A stretch of 64,000 nt of DNA, taken from assembly GCA_922989275.2 (NCBI GenBank), contig OV277862.1, positions 22,053,543 to 22,117,542 on the forward strand, in the 5' to 3' direction. Every line of letters begins with the position of its first letter. The first letter of the stretch is position 1. The translations under genes and the position numbers were made by a program. Shown one piece after another: positions 1 to 11,910 of this stretch. Origin of the DNA: Gari tellinella. Lineage: Eukaryota > Mollusca > Bivalvia > Cardiida > Psammobiidae. The notes under the pieces were generated by a model that searched no databases, had not been told where the DNA came from, and saw only the letters and a list, made by a program, of their open reading frames with translations.

Positions 1-106
1 TACTATGCCCTGCAAATAATTTCAGTTGGAGATGGGGTGAAAATTTAATTGCGTTAAAATTTCACCCCCTCTCTAGTCAACACCCAACCATCAAACCTAG
101 TCATTA
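1..106. repeat. Dispersed direct repeat, broken copy
   Basis: This sequence recurs as direct copies near 1548-1620, 1690-1812 and 1880-1990, each carrying the string CTGCAAATAA or a close variant and a stretch ending in CATCAAACCTAGTCATT. The copy here is cut off at its right edge by the hairpin-ended element that follows. No coding potential is visible. Confidence 0.7.
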
Positions 107-1475
107 TACCCCCACAAACAGAGTTTGAGGGGGGTATACTGGAATCAGCCTGTCGGTCGGTCGGTTTGTTGGCCGTCGGTCGGTCGTCGGTCTGTCTGCA
201 AAATCTTGTACTTTCAACTCCTCCTTCAGTTTCAACCCGATTAATTTGATTATTGGCATAAATGTTACTCAGGTGTAGTAGATGTGCAAGACACAAATTT
301 CAGGTCTCTGTGACCTTGACCTTGACCTTTGGCCTTGAAATTAGTATTGAAATTGGTAGGCAAAATCTTGTACTTTCAACTCCTCTTTCAGTTTCAACCC
401 GATTCATTTGATACTTGGCATAAATGTTACTTAGGTGTACTAGATGTGCAAGACACAAATTTCAGGTCTCTGTGACCTTGACCTTTGGTCTTGAAATTGG
501 CAGGCAAAATCTTGTACTTTCAACTCCTCCTTCAGTTTCAACCCGATTCATTTGATACTTTGCATAGATGTTACTCAGGTGTAGTAGATGTGCAAGACAC
601 AATTTTCAGGTCTCTGTGACCTTGACCTTGACCTTTGGCCTTGAAATTGGTCTTGAAATTGGTAGGCAAAATCTTGTACTTTCAACTCCTCTTTCAGTTT
701 CAACCCGATTCATTTGATACTTGGCATAAATGTTACTCAGGTGTACTAGATGTGCAAGACACAAATTTCAGGTCTCTGTGACCTTGACCTTTGGCCTTAA
801 ATTTGGTCTTGAAATTGGCAGGCAAAATCTTGTACTTTCAACTCCTCCTTCAGTTTCAACCCGATTCATTTGATACTTGGCATAGATGTTATTCAGGTCT
901 AGTAGATGTGCAAGACACAAATTTCAGGTCTCTGTGACCTTGACCTTTGTCATTTAAATTGGTCTTGAAATTGGTAGGCAAAATCTTGTACTTTCAACTC
1001 CTCTTTCAGTTTCAACCCGATTCATTTGATACTTGGCATAGATGTTACTCAGGTCTAGTAGATGTGCAAAACACAAATTTCAGGTCTCTGTGACCTTGAC
1101 CTTTGTCATTTAAATTGGTCTTGAAATTGGCAGGCAAAATCATGTACTTTGAACTCCTCCTTCACTTTCAACCTGATTCACTTGATACTTTGCATAAATG
1201 TTACTCAAGAGTAGTAGATGTGCAAGACACACATTTCAAATCTCTGTGACCTTGATCTTTGGCCTTGAAATTGGTCTTGAAATTGGCAGGCAAAATCTTG
1301 TACAGCGAACTCCTTCACTTTCAACCTGATTTACTTGATACTTGCCATAAATTTTCCAAGTTTTTATGGTGGCAGCACCCTGCCATTGTCAAACCTCATT
1401 GAAAACGTCTGCAGAGTGTGACAGAGTGCTGCATAGTGGGGGTATTTATCACCTTTAGTGATAGCCGTTCTAGTT
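107..1475. repeat. Hairpin-ended element with about 155-bp tandem core
   Basis: The left end is a hairpin (TATACCCCCAC, loop, GAGGGGGGTATA, 107-145). The right end has GTGGGGGTATT followed by a small hairpin ATCACCTTTAGTGAT and a tail near 1475. Between them, about 195-1340, a unit of about 145-163 bp containing CAAAATCTTGTACTTTCAAC and CTCTGTGACCTTGACC repeats about seven times. Short terminal hairpins around a tandem core resemble non-autonomous Helentron-type (HINE/pearl-like) elements; that class is my inference. It interrupts the direct repeat on either side. Confidence 0.6.
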
Positions 1476-2000
1476 TGATCTGCACATCAAATATAAGTGA
1501 TTTTCAATTAGTTTTTTAGTTTTGATGGTGAGTTTACACCTATACATAGGATACTATGCTCTGCAAATAACTTCATTTTTGGAGGGAATTAAAAAATTTA
1601 TGGCGTCAACATCAAACCTAGACATTTGATATATACACATCAAATATATGTAAGTTTCAATTAGTTGTTTAGTCTTCATGATGAGTTTATTCCTATCCCT
1701 AGCGTTCTATGACCTGCAAATGATTTCAGTTGGAGAGAGGGGTGAAAATTTGATGGCATTTAATTTCCACCCCCTCCCTAGTCAACACCAGACCATCAAA
1801 CCTAGTCATTTAATATACACATCAAATATATGTAATTTTCAATTAGTTGGTTAAGTTTGATGGTTAGTTTACTTCTATCCCTAGGGTACTATGCCCTGCA
1901 AATAACTTCAGTTGAGGGGGTGAAAATTTGATGGCATTAAAATTTCACCCCTCCCTAGTAAACACCCAACCATCAAACCTTATATCATTTGCCCTATAAA
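1476..2000. repeat. Direct repeat copies flanking the previous element
   Basis: Three successive partial copies of the 1-106 repeat alternate with a spacer containing CACATCAAATATA and TTTTCAATTAGTT. The copy around 1790-1840 is uninterrupted and serves as an empty-site reference for the insertion at 107-1475. Confidence 0.65.
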
Positions 2001-3034
2001 ACTATAATAATTTGGCAACAAGGAAGACCATGGCCACGAGCTAAATTTGAAATTGGAGAGGAGGATAAGAGAACCACTTCTATGTTCTGTTCTCTATGCC
2101 AAGAGTACAGTACAGGCTCTAACATCAACAAAACCTGGTCAAGGTGAAAGCTATAGACAAGACCTCCTTGGCTTAATCCCTCAGCAGAAAGCTACCAAAT
2201 GTCGCTGAAAATATCAGTACAGCAATAACTTAATCAATGGCAGATGCTTTGAAAGTTCTTCAACTAAATCAATGGCAGATGCTTTGAAAGTTCTTCATTT
2301 CACCACTAAAAAGAACCTCCCTTTAGACCTCTTAAGGACATAGTTGACTTAATAATGAAAATACAGAACAAGTGGTAAATCCTTCATGTACCGGGAGAGA
2401 CACACAATTTTTTTTATGATTTCTCAAGATTTACACTAGAGTCAACAGTATTTCTAGTCAGAAAACATACCAGAAGGCTTCTTTAAGGATTAAAATTTCA
2501 AAAATTTCTGGGGGAGGTCCCCCATACCCCCCCTATGGAAGGGTGTAAACCCCCTCCCATACCCACCCCCACCGCATCCATGTGCCCTCAAGTTCAACAG
2601 CACCCTGCCCATTTCAAATCCTAGCTGAACTTCAACACTTAGTCTTGTCCTATGCAAATGCTGCTCATAGACTCAGACCAGAGGACCCAAAATAAAGCCA
2701 TTTGATCAGGGTCTGCACTGTTTGTCATTTTGCGATAAATTGCAACTGTATTGGATACTTGAGTTGTTCATTTGAAGTTTCAGTGGTGTAGGAGTTAATT
2801 GAAGGCATGGTTGTTGAAATATCTCCTAGTGATGTAAACCCTTATCATGCATAGCTATTTGTCTTGCATTTACAAACAGTTTGGATCTAGATCGGAGCCT
2901 GCGTAACACGGCGTATACCCCTGCATCCGTTCACAATTGGTTCATTAAAGACATTTCCAGACCTACTCTCTATCTGGGCCTCACTAGGTAAACTGAAATA
3001 GGTATAGCATATGCTGCATGCTTTTAAAGGTATA
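2001..3034. other. No gene recognised; short 35-bp duplication
   Basis: No open frame of note or RNA gene is visible. A 31-bp sequence beginning AATCAATGGCAGATGC is repeated at 2232-2262 and 2267-2297. A C-rich stretch lies at about 2518-2575. Confidence 0.6.
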
Positions 3035-3723
3035 CTCAGCAAAAATAGAAACTTTACATTGGATTCAAATGTGTATAATTCTGTCTACAAACACAATTTT
3101 GCAGAAAGCTTAGTGTTTTTCGAAACTTTGGATCAATGTCTGTAAGTTTTCGACAATGGTGATGAAAAAATTCCAAAAGCCACGTCGTGATTTGACGTCA
3201 AAATGCATAGGGGTCGATTTCAAAATTATCAGAGATGTGAACGAGTACGCAAGATGTGTTTTATTAGCTCACCTGAGCCAAAGGCTCAAGGTGAGCTATT
3301 GTGACCGCTCACCGTCCGTAGTACGTCTGTCCGTCTGTCCGTTCACATTTACTTCAAACGACAGCTCCTCTGAACCCGCCCGATTGAAGGGAGAGTTCAA
3401 ACTGCTCATGATGTTCCTTGGATGCTTCTCTACAGAAGTTGTTCAAATGAAAGGAAAAAAAGCACAAACTCTGCTTGAAAAAGCAAAAAACTTTAAAAAA
3501 TCTTCTTGCCCAAAACTACTAGGCCCTAAGCTTTGATATTTGTACAGTAGAATCTCCTGGTGGATCCCTCTATAGTTTGTTAAAATGAAATCCCTAGGGT
3601 CACATTTGACACCACCCTGCACAGTTTAAGTGCTGCTCTAGGAAGGTTTCACAGTATTTTTGATTTAAGCAGAACTGTATTTACCTGAGTTACCCTTAAT
3701 ATACTATGGGCAAATAGCCAATA

Positions 3724-3793
3724 TTTGCAAACAGTTTGGATCCAGATCAGATGCAACATAATGCTGCATCTAATCTGGATCCAAACTATTTGC
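3724..3793. repeat. Short palindrome, GTTTGGATCC family
   Basis: Near-perfect inverted repeat: TTTGCAAACAGTTTGGATCC pairs with GGATCCAAACTATTTGC. The inner core (GATGCA...TGCATC) is also self-complementary but differs from the core of other copies. Confidence 0.8.
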
Positions 3794-4189
3794 CACTCAT
3801 TTACCAACTTAACATTTTCTAAAAAATAAAATTGTACATTTTTCACATACAGTAGGTATTTAGCAGACATCATTTCAGTCTGGTAAGGGTAAGCCCCCAG
3901 CAGCTGCAAATGCTACGGTACTCTTGCATAATATTTGACCTCAGTGATCAGGCCAACAGAACTGAACATGTTGTCTGCTAAAGTTTAGAAATGGTTCAGT
4001 CTGCTTCATACTTAGAGAAACAGGATCTGGAAGTGATCCACTGACAGTTATGTAATTAACTAATTATGTCTTATGCCATATTTATACATATGTTTAATAT
4101 TGGTTTTGTCACAGTTATCTGTATGTTTTGTCATTTTTTCTTGTCCAGGATTCAACCCTTTCCCCCAATAAATACTGACCTTTGTTAAC

Positions 4190-4437
4190 CCATTACCCCA
4201 TAAATGTGCATTTTTAGGCCTTTGATTTATTCCTCCACTTAAGAAAATAATTCCCCTTTAAACAGTCATGAAAATGTAAGATGCGAAATAAGTTTCTATA
4301 TCCTAGTAGATGGTAGCTTAAAGCAGTTTGAAAGTAAAGCAAAGTGTGCATTAAGACCCATTCTGCTTTACTTTCAACCTGCCATAGGTGGCCACCTATT
4401 TTCAAAACTAGAAACAGGCTATGGGGTAATGGGTAAA
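4190..4437. repeat. Palindromic repeat, AAAGCAGAATG family
   Basis: Imperfect palindrome of about 250 bp. Outer arms read AACCCATTACCCC and GGGGTAATGGGT. Inner arms carry GTAAAGC...GCTTTAC around 4336-4373. Other copies: 16075-16225, 36865-37030, 37565-37760, 56640-56885, 57355-57560, 58250-58375, 58850-59030, 63570-63745. Confidence 0.75.
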
Positions 4438-4979
4438 ATGAAATTGCCTATTTGGAAAGAGCCTAATGAGAGGAAGTGCCATTTGCAAAGGCCATAACTC
4501 TGACATCATTGTTTTTTGAGTTATTTCCCTTTGTGATATTTTCTTGTCAAGAAGACAACTCCAGTTCTACTGATGCTATTGTAATGAAATTTTATGTATG
4601 GAAAGAAACTGATGAGAGAAAATGCCATGCACAAGGGCAGCAATATTTTGTTTTTCCCCTTTGTCATATTTTATTGTCAGGAAAATAACTCCAGTTCTGC
4701 TGACGCTAGTGAAATAATTATCATTTACCGGAAATGGAAATAGCTTGATAAGAGGATGTGTCATGGATAAGGGTCATAAGCTTGGCAACAAAATTCACTT
4801 TTGTCATGTTTTCTTGTCCGGAAGATAACTCCATTTATAGCTACATGTATATTAAAATGTTGTCTTGCCCAGTCAACTTAGGTACAAACTTCAATGTCCT
4901 CAGGTGAGCGAATTTAGGGCCATGGCCCTCTTGTTCATTTTACTGTTTCATTTTAAATGACGTTTTTGCATAAAGACAG

Positions 4980-5440
4980 TTCAGTAGCGCGAATGCTCAC
5001 CTTCACGCCTAATGCAAGCAACACTCCGTGTCTGATGTACCGTCTAATGACGTCATCTGGGAAGTCATGCCATTTTCGTAATCGAGCATTTCTGAGGTCG
5101 TTGGTCGTGTAAATCTGGTATTTGTTCCGCATCCGTCGCCAACTTTACCCTTTACATGCTCTTTTGGTTTCAAATCTGTTGATACCGCAGGCCATGGCAT
5201 GACGTTGACGTTATTCTGGGCTTTGTAAGTGCAGTTAAGATATGCCCTGAATAAGGTCTACGGGAACGGATAGGATCGTTGCATTGTTTCAGACGATTCC
5301 TTATTGTCTCGGCAGCGATCCAAAACCGCCGAGCAGTAACCGTTGCTGGGATTGAACAGTTACGTAGATACGTTAAGGTAAGAGTGCGGTCGTCTCTATG
5401 TGATGTAAACGATCTCAGACGATCCTGGACTTACCCCGTA
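4980..5440 (-). pseudogene. Tc1-like transposase remnant
   Basis: Minus-strand conceptual translation gives pieces typical of Tc1 transposases. Around 5440-5230 there is a helix-turn-helix-side segment with the motif SRRPYSGHILT. Around 5200-5130 there is the segment MPWPAVSTDLKPKEHV, matching the conserved region at the last catalytic acidic residue. The central DDE portion between them is missing and frames shift repeatedly, so this is an internally deleted, dead copy belonging to the element at 3035-5878. Confidence 0.65.
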
Positions 5441-6088
5441 ACTCTGTAATGAGTAGTTGAGATATGAATATTCTACCGTATGCCTCCAAAATGATGCGCA
5501 GCATCAGTTGCTGACGCACCCGCCGTAAGCATGCCAAATGGCCTGATTTCTGTTATTTTCAGAAAGCTGTGACATCTCAGTTTTGAAACGCAGGTGTTTA
5601 CAATTTTGTTTTTTCGGTGTTTGGCTCAAGCCTGCGTGTGTCTGTTGCATTAAATAAACTTGAAATAAACCTGACTAGGTCAAATCACCGTCAGAGTTAA
5701 AAACCAGAAGTGGAAAGCGTGCTACGTCGTGCGCGGTACAAATTAGCGAGAGTGTGGCTCTGTATGGTCTTTATCGATAACCCCATTATGAAATGTACGT
5801 ATATTTTATGAAACGTCATTAAACATTGCTCAAACCGGCTTTAAAGTATGTAAAGTTTCTATTTTTGTTAAGTTTCATACCTATCAAGAACAATTTGGGG
5901 TGGCGGGTGGAAGAGTCCATCAAAGGACTGAAGAAATGTTTTTAACACTCGAATGACAATGTTTGTCTTGAAGATATCTTGGTCAAGTTGGAATGTCGGT
6001 CATTTCCGCTCAAAAACTAGGTCACTAGGTCAAATCATAGAAAAAACCTTGTTAACACTGTAGAGGCTACAAATCTCATTGGATTTTT

Positions 6089-8596
6089 AGCTCACCTGAG
6101 CTAGCTCAGGGTGAGCTTTTGCAATCATTGAATGTCCGTCGTTAGTCGGATTTTTAGCTCACCTGAGCTAGCTCAGGGTGAGCTTTTGCAATCATTGAAT
6201 GTCCGTCGTTAGTCGTTCGTCGTCAACAATTTTAGTGTTTACACTCTAGAGGCCACAATATTTATCCAATCTTTCTCAAACTTGCTCAAATTGTATATGA
6301 CCATAAGAGGTCGGATGAGTTTGATTATGGTTGAAATCGGACTAATAGGTCCAGAGTTATCTACCTTTGAATTGCTGAAAATGCCATATTTAGCAGTGTC
6401 TACACTCTAGAGGCCACAATATTTATTTAATCTTTCTCAGACTTGCTCAGATTGTATATTACTATAAGAGTTCGGATGAGTATGATTATGGTTGAAATCG
6501 GACTAATAGGTCAGGAGTTATCTACCTTTGAATTGCTGAAAATGCCATATTTAACAGTGTTTACACTCTAGAGGCCACACTATTTATTCAATCTTTTTTA
6601 TACTTGCTCAGATTGTATATTACCATAAGAGTTCGAATGAGTTTGATTATGGTTGAAATCGGACCAAAAGGTCAGGAGTTATCTACCTTTGAATTGCTGA
6701 AATTGCCATATTTAACGGTTTTTAGACTGTCGGGACGACTGTCTTTTGAAATAGGATAAGCTACTTTCCAAGGTAGTACTTCTTAAGACTTGCAGCTTTA
6801 ACTATTTCAGATCAATGCGCCAGATGCGTATCCACACACAAACAATATTGAGTGGAGCAATATAGTGGTTAGGATCTACATGTAGAAACACCACTTACAT
6901 TTGGGCTTTTACTCACATTTTATTTTTTAGACGAATTTGGAAGTTATTTACTGAAAAAAATAACTAAAACACGCATATCGTTTGCAGAATGCGTATTTGA
7001 TTCAGTGAAGGAGTTGCTGATCCGCCTCAGGCTTTTTAGCTCACCTGGGCTAGCTCAGGGTGAGCTATTGCAATCCTTGAATGTCCGTTGTTCGTCGTTC
7101 GTCGTCAACAATTTTAGTGTTTATTCTCTAAAGGCCACAATTTTAATCCAAACTTTCTGTAACTTGCTCAGATTGTATATTACCATAAGAGTTCGGATGA
7201 GTTCGATTATGGTTGAAATCTGACTAATCTACCTTTGAATTGCTGAAAATGCTATATTTAACAATGTTTACACTCTAGAGGCCACAATTTTAATCCAAAC
7301 TTTCTGTAACTTGCTCAGATTGTATATTACCATAAGAGTTCAGATGAGTTTGATTATGGTTGAAATCTGATAAATAGGTCAAGAGTTATCTACCTTTGAA
7401 TTGCTGAAAATGCCATATTTAACAATGTTTACACTCTAGAGGCCACAATTTTTATTCAATCTTTCTAAAACTTTCTCAGATTGTATATTACCATATTACC
7501 ATAAGAGTTCGAATGAGTTTGATTATGATTGAAATCCGACCAAAAGATCAAGAGATATCTACCTTTGAATTGCTGAAAATGCCATATTTAACATTGTTTA
7601 CCCTCTAGAGGCCACAATTTTTATCCAATCTATCTCAAACTTGCTCAGATTCAATATGACTATAGGAGTTCAGATAAGATTGATTATGGTTGAAATCCAG
7701 GGGTTAAAATGGGTACCTGTGAAGGGTCTGAGTCGGTACTGCGGCTGCATTTGACTGCGCCATATGTTAGCAGTGCTCATAGGCAAGATGGCTCGATGAT
7801 CAGGGGAGTATATGTACAGTCGGCTGAGCGGTCATTCGGACTGAAAGTAGACTTTAACTTGGTATATTACTTTTTAATAGGTCGAGAGTTATCTACCTTT
7901 GAATTGCTGAAAATGCCTTATTTTAGGGTGTTTACACTCTAGAGGCCACAATTTTTATACAATCTTTCTCAAACTTGCTCAGATTGTATATGACCACAAG
8001 AGTTCAAATGAGTTCGATTATAGTTATGATCAGAAGCATAGGTCAAGAGTTATTTACCTTTGAATTGCTGAAAATGCCATATTTAAAGGTGTTTATACTC
8101 TAGCCGCCACAGAAACTTGCTCAGATTGTATATTACCATAATAGTTGCAATAAGTGTGATTATGGTTGAAATCAAAATAATAGGTCAAGAGTTATCTGCC
8201 CTTGAATAGCTGAAAATGCCATATCTAACAGGGTTTACACTCTTGCAACTACAGTTTTCAATGGATTTTGATTATACTTGCACACAAAGTATACAGCTAT
8301 AAGTTCTCAAAGGAGTGCAATTATTGTTGAAATCTAATCATTGTGGCAATAGTTATCTGCCCTTGATATACTTTGAAATGCTAGAAAAGGCTTCATTTCA
8401 GTATTGTTTAGGTTCTAGTTATCTGCCCTTGATATACTTTACTATACTAGAATTATGAGGTTGTATTCCAAAATTGTTTACATGCTATACTACACATTTG
8501 AATGGATTTAGATTAAAACGAGTGAAACAGAAAGGTAAAGCTATCAGGCTTCAGTACAAGAGGTGAGCGATATCAGGGCCTTCAGGCCCTCTTGTT
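6089..8596 (+). repeat. AGCTCACCTG-family element with about 163-bp tandem core
   Basis: The terminal hairpin AGCTCACCTGAGCTAGCTC / GGGTGAGCT appears twice at the left end (6089-6148 and 6149-6209, a 60-bp duplication) and again at 7036. The core unit, about 160-165 bp with CACTCTAGAGGCCACAAT and TTGAATTGCTGAAAATGCC, repeats about ten times between 6235 and 8220. The right end is GGTGAGCGATATCAGGGCC followed by CTCTTGTT. About 165 bp of unrelated sequence interrupts a unit at 7698-7876. An insertion inside an insertion is likely. Confidence 0.7.
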
Positions 8597-8807
8597 ACAA
8601 GTTGGCGCACATAATTCTGGTGAGTCAGCGGGTGTAGGTTTACACAGTGAAAAATAGTGCGCGTGATAAAAGTTTGAAGGTGGTTCGACAGCGGGCGGCC
8701 CACATCTCGAGTTCCGGAAATGCTGATGACTTTCACCTGATCTTTGCGGCACGTGCTTATAGTAGAAAATTTAGTTAAAGAAAAGTTTGATCTTACTCAG
8801 TGTCTGC
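8597..8807. other. No feature recognised
   Basis: Unique-looking sequence between the repeat end and the tRNA-like sequence; no open frame or hairpin was recognised. Confidence 0.5.
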
Positions 8808-8876
8808 TCTGTTAGCGCAGTGGATACGGGGATAGACTTGCAATCCAAAGGTTCTAGGTTCGATTCCCACTCGGTT
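8808..8876 (+). tRNA. tRNA-like sequence (tRNA pseudogene or tRNA-derived SINE head)
   Basis: It contains a good internal A box (TAGCGCAGTGG) and B box (GGTTCGATTCC) at normal spacing, followed within about ten bases by a run of T at 8882-8890 that could stop RNA polymerase III. A seven-base loop CTTGCAA would give anticodon TGC (Ala). However, the anticodon stem has mismatches and I could not pair a convincing acceptor stem. It is therefore more likely a degenerate tRNA or SINE head than a working tRNA gene. Confidence 0.4.
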
Positions 8877-8890
8877 CAAAACTTTTTTTT

Positions 8891-9558
8891 AACAAATTGT
8901 CTGATTTTAGTGACTAGTCATTTCATAACGCAGTGATCAAAGGACAGGCTATGTTTAGTCAAGTAATAATGAATAATATCAGATGCAAGTATAGTCAAGT
9001 GACAGCTAAATTTGTGAGTATTTATAGCCTATATGACAGATGGCAGCTTAACACAGGACAAAAATAATGCTAAAAGATAGATCCTAAAGGAGCTTTTATG
9101 CATTACTTTTGTTATGCATTAAGCAGTCACTTGCCTTTAAAGATCTACAGGCTACCGTTTTCAATGGTCCCTTATTACAGGTTTGACTTATGGTATTATT
9201 TAGAGCTGACGGCATTTTAAAGTTGAACTCAAGGGAGGTTACTCGTTTTGTGTTTACATTTTGTCAGAATTTCAGGAAATCATGTATAAAATGTAAATTC
9301 CACTGTAGATTTTCATTATATTTTTGTGACTAGAAGAATTAAGTTATATCTATCTAATAAGAGTAAAATAAGTGTACGTTAAACAGCTAGATTTTTTTGT
9401 AATTTGAGATTTTCAGAATTTGACTTTTTTTAAATATTGATATTTCCAACAAATATGTCATAAAATACTTTTGTTTGCCCAATATCTTATAGTCTATGTA
9501 CAGTTTACTTGAATGTACAGACATTTTTTAGTTATATCATTTTATAAAGAAAATATTC
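8891..9558. other. No feature recognised
   Basis: AT-rich sequence with no convincing open frame, palindrome or tandem repeat. Confidence 0.5.
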
Positions 9559-9727
9559 CTGTTTATCAAAAAAGGAGCTTTTTTCGACAAAAGGTCCTGT
9601 CAGAAAAAAACGGCACTGTAACTTTTTTTTATTTTAACGATTTTTCACTCTCCATATGGTATATTTCAATTTAATCAAGGTTTCAAAGAATTCTGACACA
9701 GAATAAGCTGACCCGCGAACCACCTTA
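9559..9727 (-). repeat. AAGGTGGTTC-family dispersed repeat
   Basis: Read on the minus strand it begins CTTTAAGGTGGTTCGCGGGT and continues through TTTTTCACTCTCC-complement sequence and a GACAGGACC segment. A diverged second copy lies at 33663-33925 on the plus strand with the same order of landmarks. No coding. Confidence 0.6.
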
Positions 9728-10066
9728 AAGCAATATTTCAAGAAAATTTTTTGCAGTTTTTGCCAGCTTATTTGTAGTAAAACCTAATTATTTCAATAAA
9801 GCAGTGAGTGTTGCCTTACACAGTATATTCCGTGTTAAAATACCCAAAGCATATATATGTGAGGTCAACACCTGCTTATTTCACGCTGGTACCCGAATCG
9901 ACCCAGGGTCTGTTAACAAAGCCTGGTATCAGATACCTAGGCACATGTCAACTCTTACATGTAGGCTGCGGTGATGTCGTCTGCTTCGAAATTGTCGTCT
10001 GCAAAGTTTGTTTTAATTTAGATTTATACATTTTTAAGTAAAGAAACCTAATGATGAGTGTCATTT

Positions 10067-10134
10067 TTAACAGTTTGGATCCAGACCAGACACCTCGTAA
10101 CGCGGTGTCTGATCTGGATCTAAACTGTTTGCGA
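10067..10134. repeat. Short palindrome, GTTTGGATCC family
   Basis: ACAGTTTGGATCCAGACCAG pairs with CTGATCTGGATCTAAACTGT. The core AGACACC...GGTGTCT is self-complementary. Confidence 0.8.
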
Positions 10135-10189
10135 AAATCAATAAAGTCGCTGCCAGCAGGCAAAGGGTTAAGAAATGTGGCTTACATCG

Positions 10190-11010
10190 GCCACGGAATA
10201 ATTCAGTGCTTCAGTACATTGACTCTCGGTGCGATTTTACAGTTTGGATTCAGATGAATATTAACCTTCTGCACGTTACGGGCGAATTCATGATAATGGG
10301 TGAAAATAGTTTGGATCCAGGTCAGATCTTAATTATTGCTGCAAATAGTTTGGATCCAGTTCAGATAGTGATACGAACTGTTTGACACTCGGTGCGATTT
10401 TACAGTTCGGATCCAGATGAATATTTTCCTTCTGCACGTTAAGGGCGAATTCATGATAATGGCTGAAAATAGTTTGGATCCAGATCAGATTGTGAAACGA
10501 AGTGTTTGACACTCTGTGCGATTTTAGTTTGGATCCAGATGAATATTAACCTTCGGCACGTTACGGGCGATTTCGTGATTATTGCTGCAAATAGTTTGGA
10601 TCCAGACCAGGTCGTGATATGAACTGTTTGACACTCGGTGCGATTTTAGTTTGGATCCAGATACACTTTAACCTTCTGCACGTTACGGGCGATTTCGTGA
10701 TTATTGCTGCAAATAGTTTGGATCCAGACCAGGTCGTGATATGAACTGTTTGACACTCGGTGCGATTTAACAGTTCGGATCCAGATGTATATTTTCATTC
10801 TGCACGTTACGGGCGATTTCATGATATTGGCTGAAAATAGTTTGGACCCAGATCAGATCGTGATACGAACTGTTTGACCATCGGTGCGATTTTAGTTTGG
10901 ATCCAAATGACTGCACGCTACGAGCCAATTCATGATTATTGCTGAAAATAGTTTGGATCCAGATCAGATCGTGATACGTACCGTTTGACCAATCGGGTGC
11001 GATTTATAAA
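10190..11010 (+). repeat. Tandem array derived from the GTTTGGATCC palindrome
   Basis: About six units of roughly 110-150 bp. Each has TAGTTTGGATCCAGATCAG or a close variant, then GAACTGTTTGACACTCGGTG, CGATTTTA and TTCTGCACGTTACGGGCGA. The repeated strings are the outer arms of the palindrome family, so the array probably grew from such copies. Confidence 0.7.
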
Positions 11011-11910
11011 GATATAAAAAAATCAACTCATTGAAGACGCAAAGTTTGCAGGCGACAATTACATATCAAGCAGCTAGAGGGCTAACCCAGAGAGGAAGGG
11101 TCGAATCTAACGATGTGAGAACTTGTGATCCGACCCCATTTCAATATGTATATGGAAATAAAATGTTTAAAAGAACCCAATTTTCAAGAGTGATTATTTT
11201 TTTGCAAATATTTTAGGTCGAGATGAGATCTGGAACAACTGCTTTACACTCGGATGCCATTCTATGTTGATATGAAATGCATTACAATAAACTAAGACGA
11301 AATTTGCAGACGAAACTTTCATGCTCTCTTAAACACAAATTAACAATTCTGCATTTAAATTTTTTTTAATTATCAAATACCATTCGAGTATTAGTTACAG
11401 ACAGTAAAGATTGCAATGGGTGTCATTATGATATATACTAAACTCGCGGCAATACATATTTTTATACATCGGAGTGTTAGCAGTTTGAACCAAGATCTCA
11501 AGTAACGCTACGTCTAATCAATATCCCAACTGTTCGACATATTTTAGATCAGACAATGACATTCCATACATTACATTAAATTGTTGTTTTGACAGTTTGC
11601 AACAAGTACATGTTTTACTCAGCGGGTACAAGATTCAAGAAGATTTATTTAACGTCGGATACAATAGAACAGTAAACATTAGCTGTAACAGCTATTTTCC
11701 GACATATATAAACAAGAGTTAAAGGCCGTAAAAAGAAGAACTGTAAGAGAAAGGGTTTACATATACAGTGGATGCAAGCTAGGAATACAAACTATTAAGC
11801 TTATTTCGTTTTGTTTTCCAGAACTCAACTAGGAGCTTTGATTCATTAGACTTTGCACGGTAATTATAGTAATAATTGATCAGACACTAAATCATCGAGA
11901 ATCAGAATCA
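11011..11910. other. No gene recognised; degenerate repeat
   Basis: The left part keeps faint landmarks of the preceding array (near 11217-11260). The rest, to the BEL/Pao fragment, shows no open frame or structure I can name. Confidence 0.5.

Larger units (their letters stand above)
3268..4935 (+). repeat. AGCTCACCTG-family hairpin-ended element
   Basis: It opens with a hairpin, AGCTCACCTGAGCC / GGCTCAAGGTGAGCT (3268-3299), followed by CCGTCCGTAG-type sequence. It closes with GGTGAGCGA, a small GGGCCATGGCCC palindrome and CTCTTGTT at 4935. TTTTA flanks both sides, a possible target duplication. Two other hairpin repeats (3724-3793 and 4190-4437) sit inside. No protein is encoded. This family recurs at 6089, 15112, 16261 and, reversed, at 54246, 59800 and 61318. 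Confidence 0.7.
3035..5878 (-). mobile_element. Decayed Tc1/mariner-like element, itself invaded
   Basis: Inverted ends share CAAAAATAGAAACTTTACAT (about 3041-3062) with its reverse complement at about 5846-5867. Minus-strand transposase remnants lie near the right end. A hairpin-ended element (3268-4935) has inserted into it. Exact ends are uncertain because the outermost bases differ between the two sides. Confidence 0.55.

Noticed and set aside
3156..3536. 126-codon plus-strand frame
   Set aside because: Spans the junction between the Tc1-like remnant and the hairpin of an inserted repeat, so the frame is accidental.
7709..7942. 77-codon plus-strand frame
   Set aside because: Lies partly in an inserted spacer and partly in the 163-bp tandem unit; no domain.
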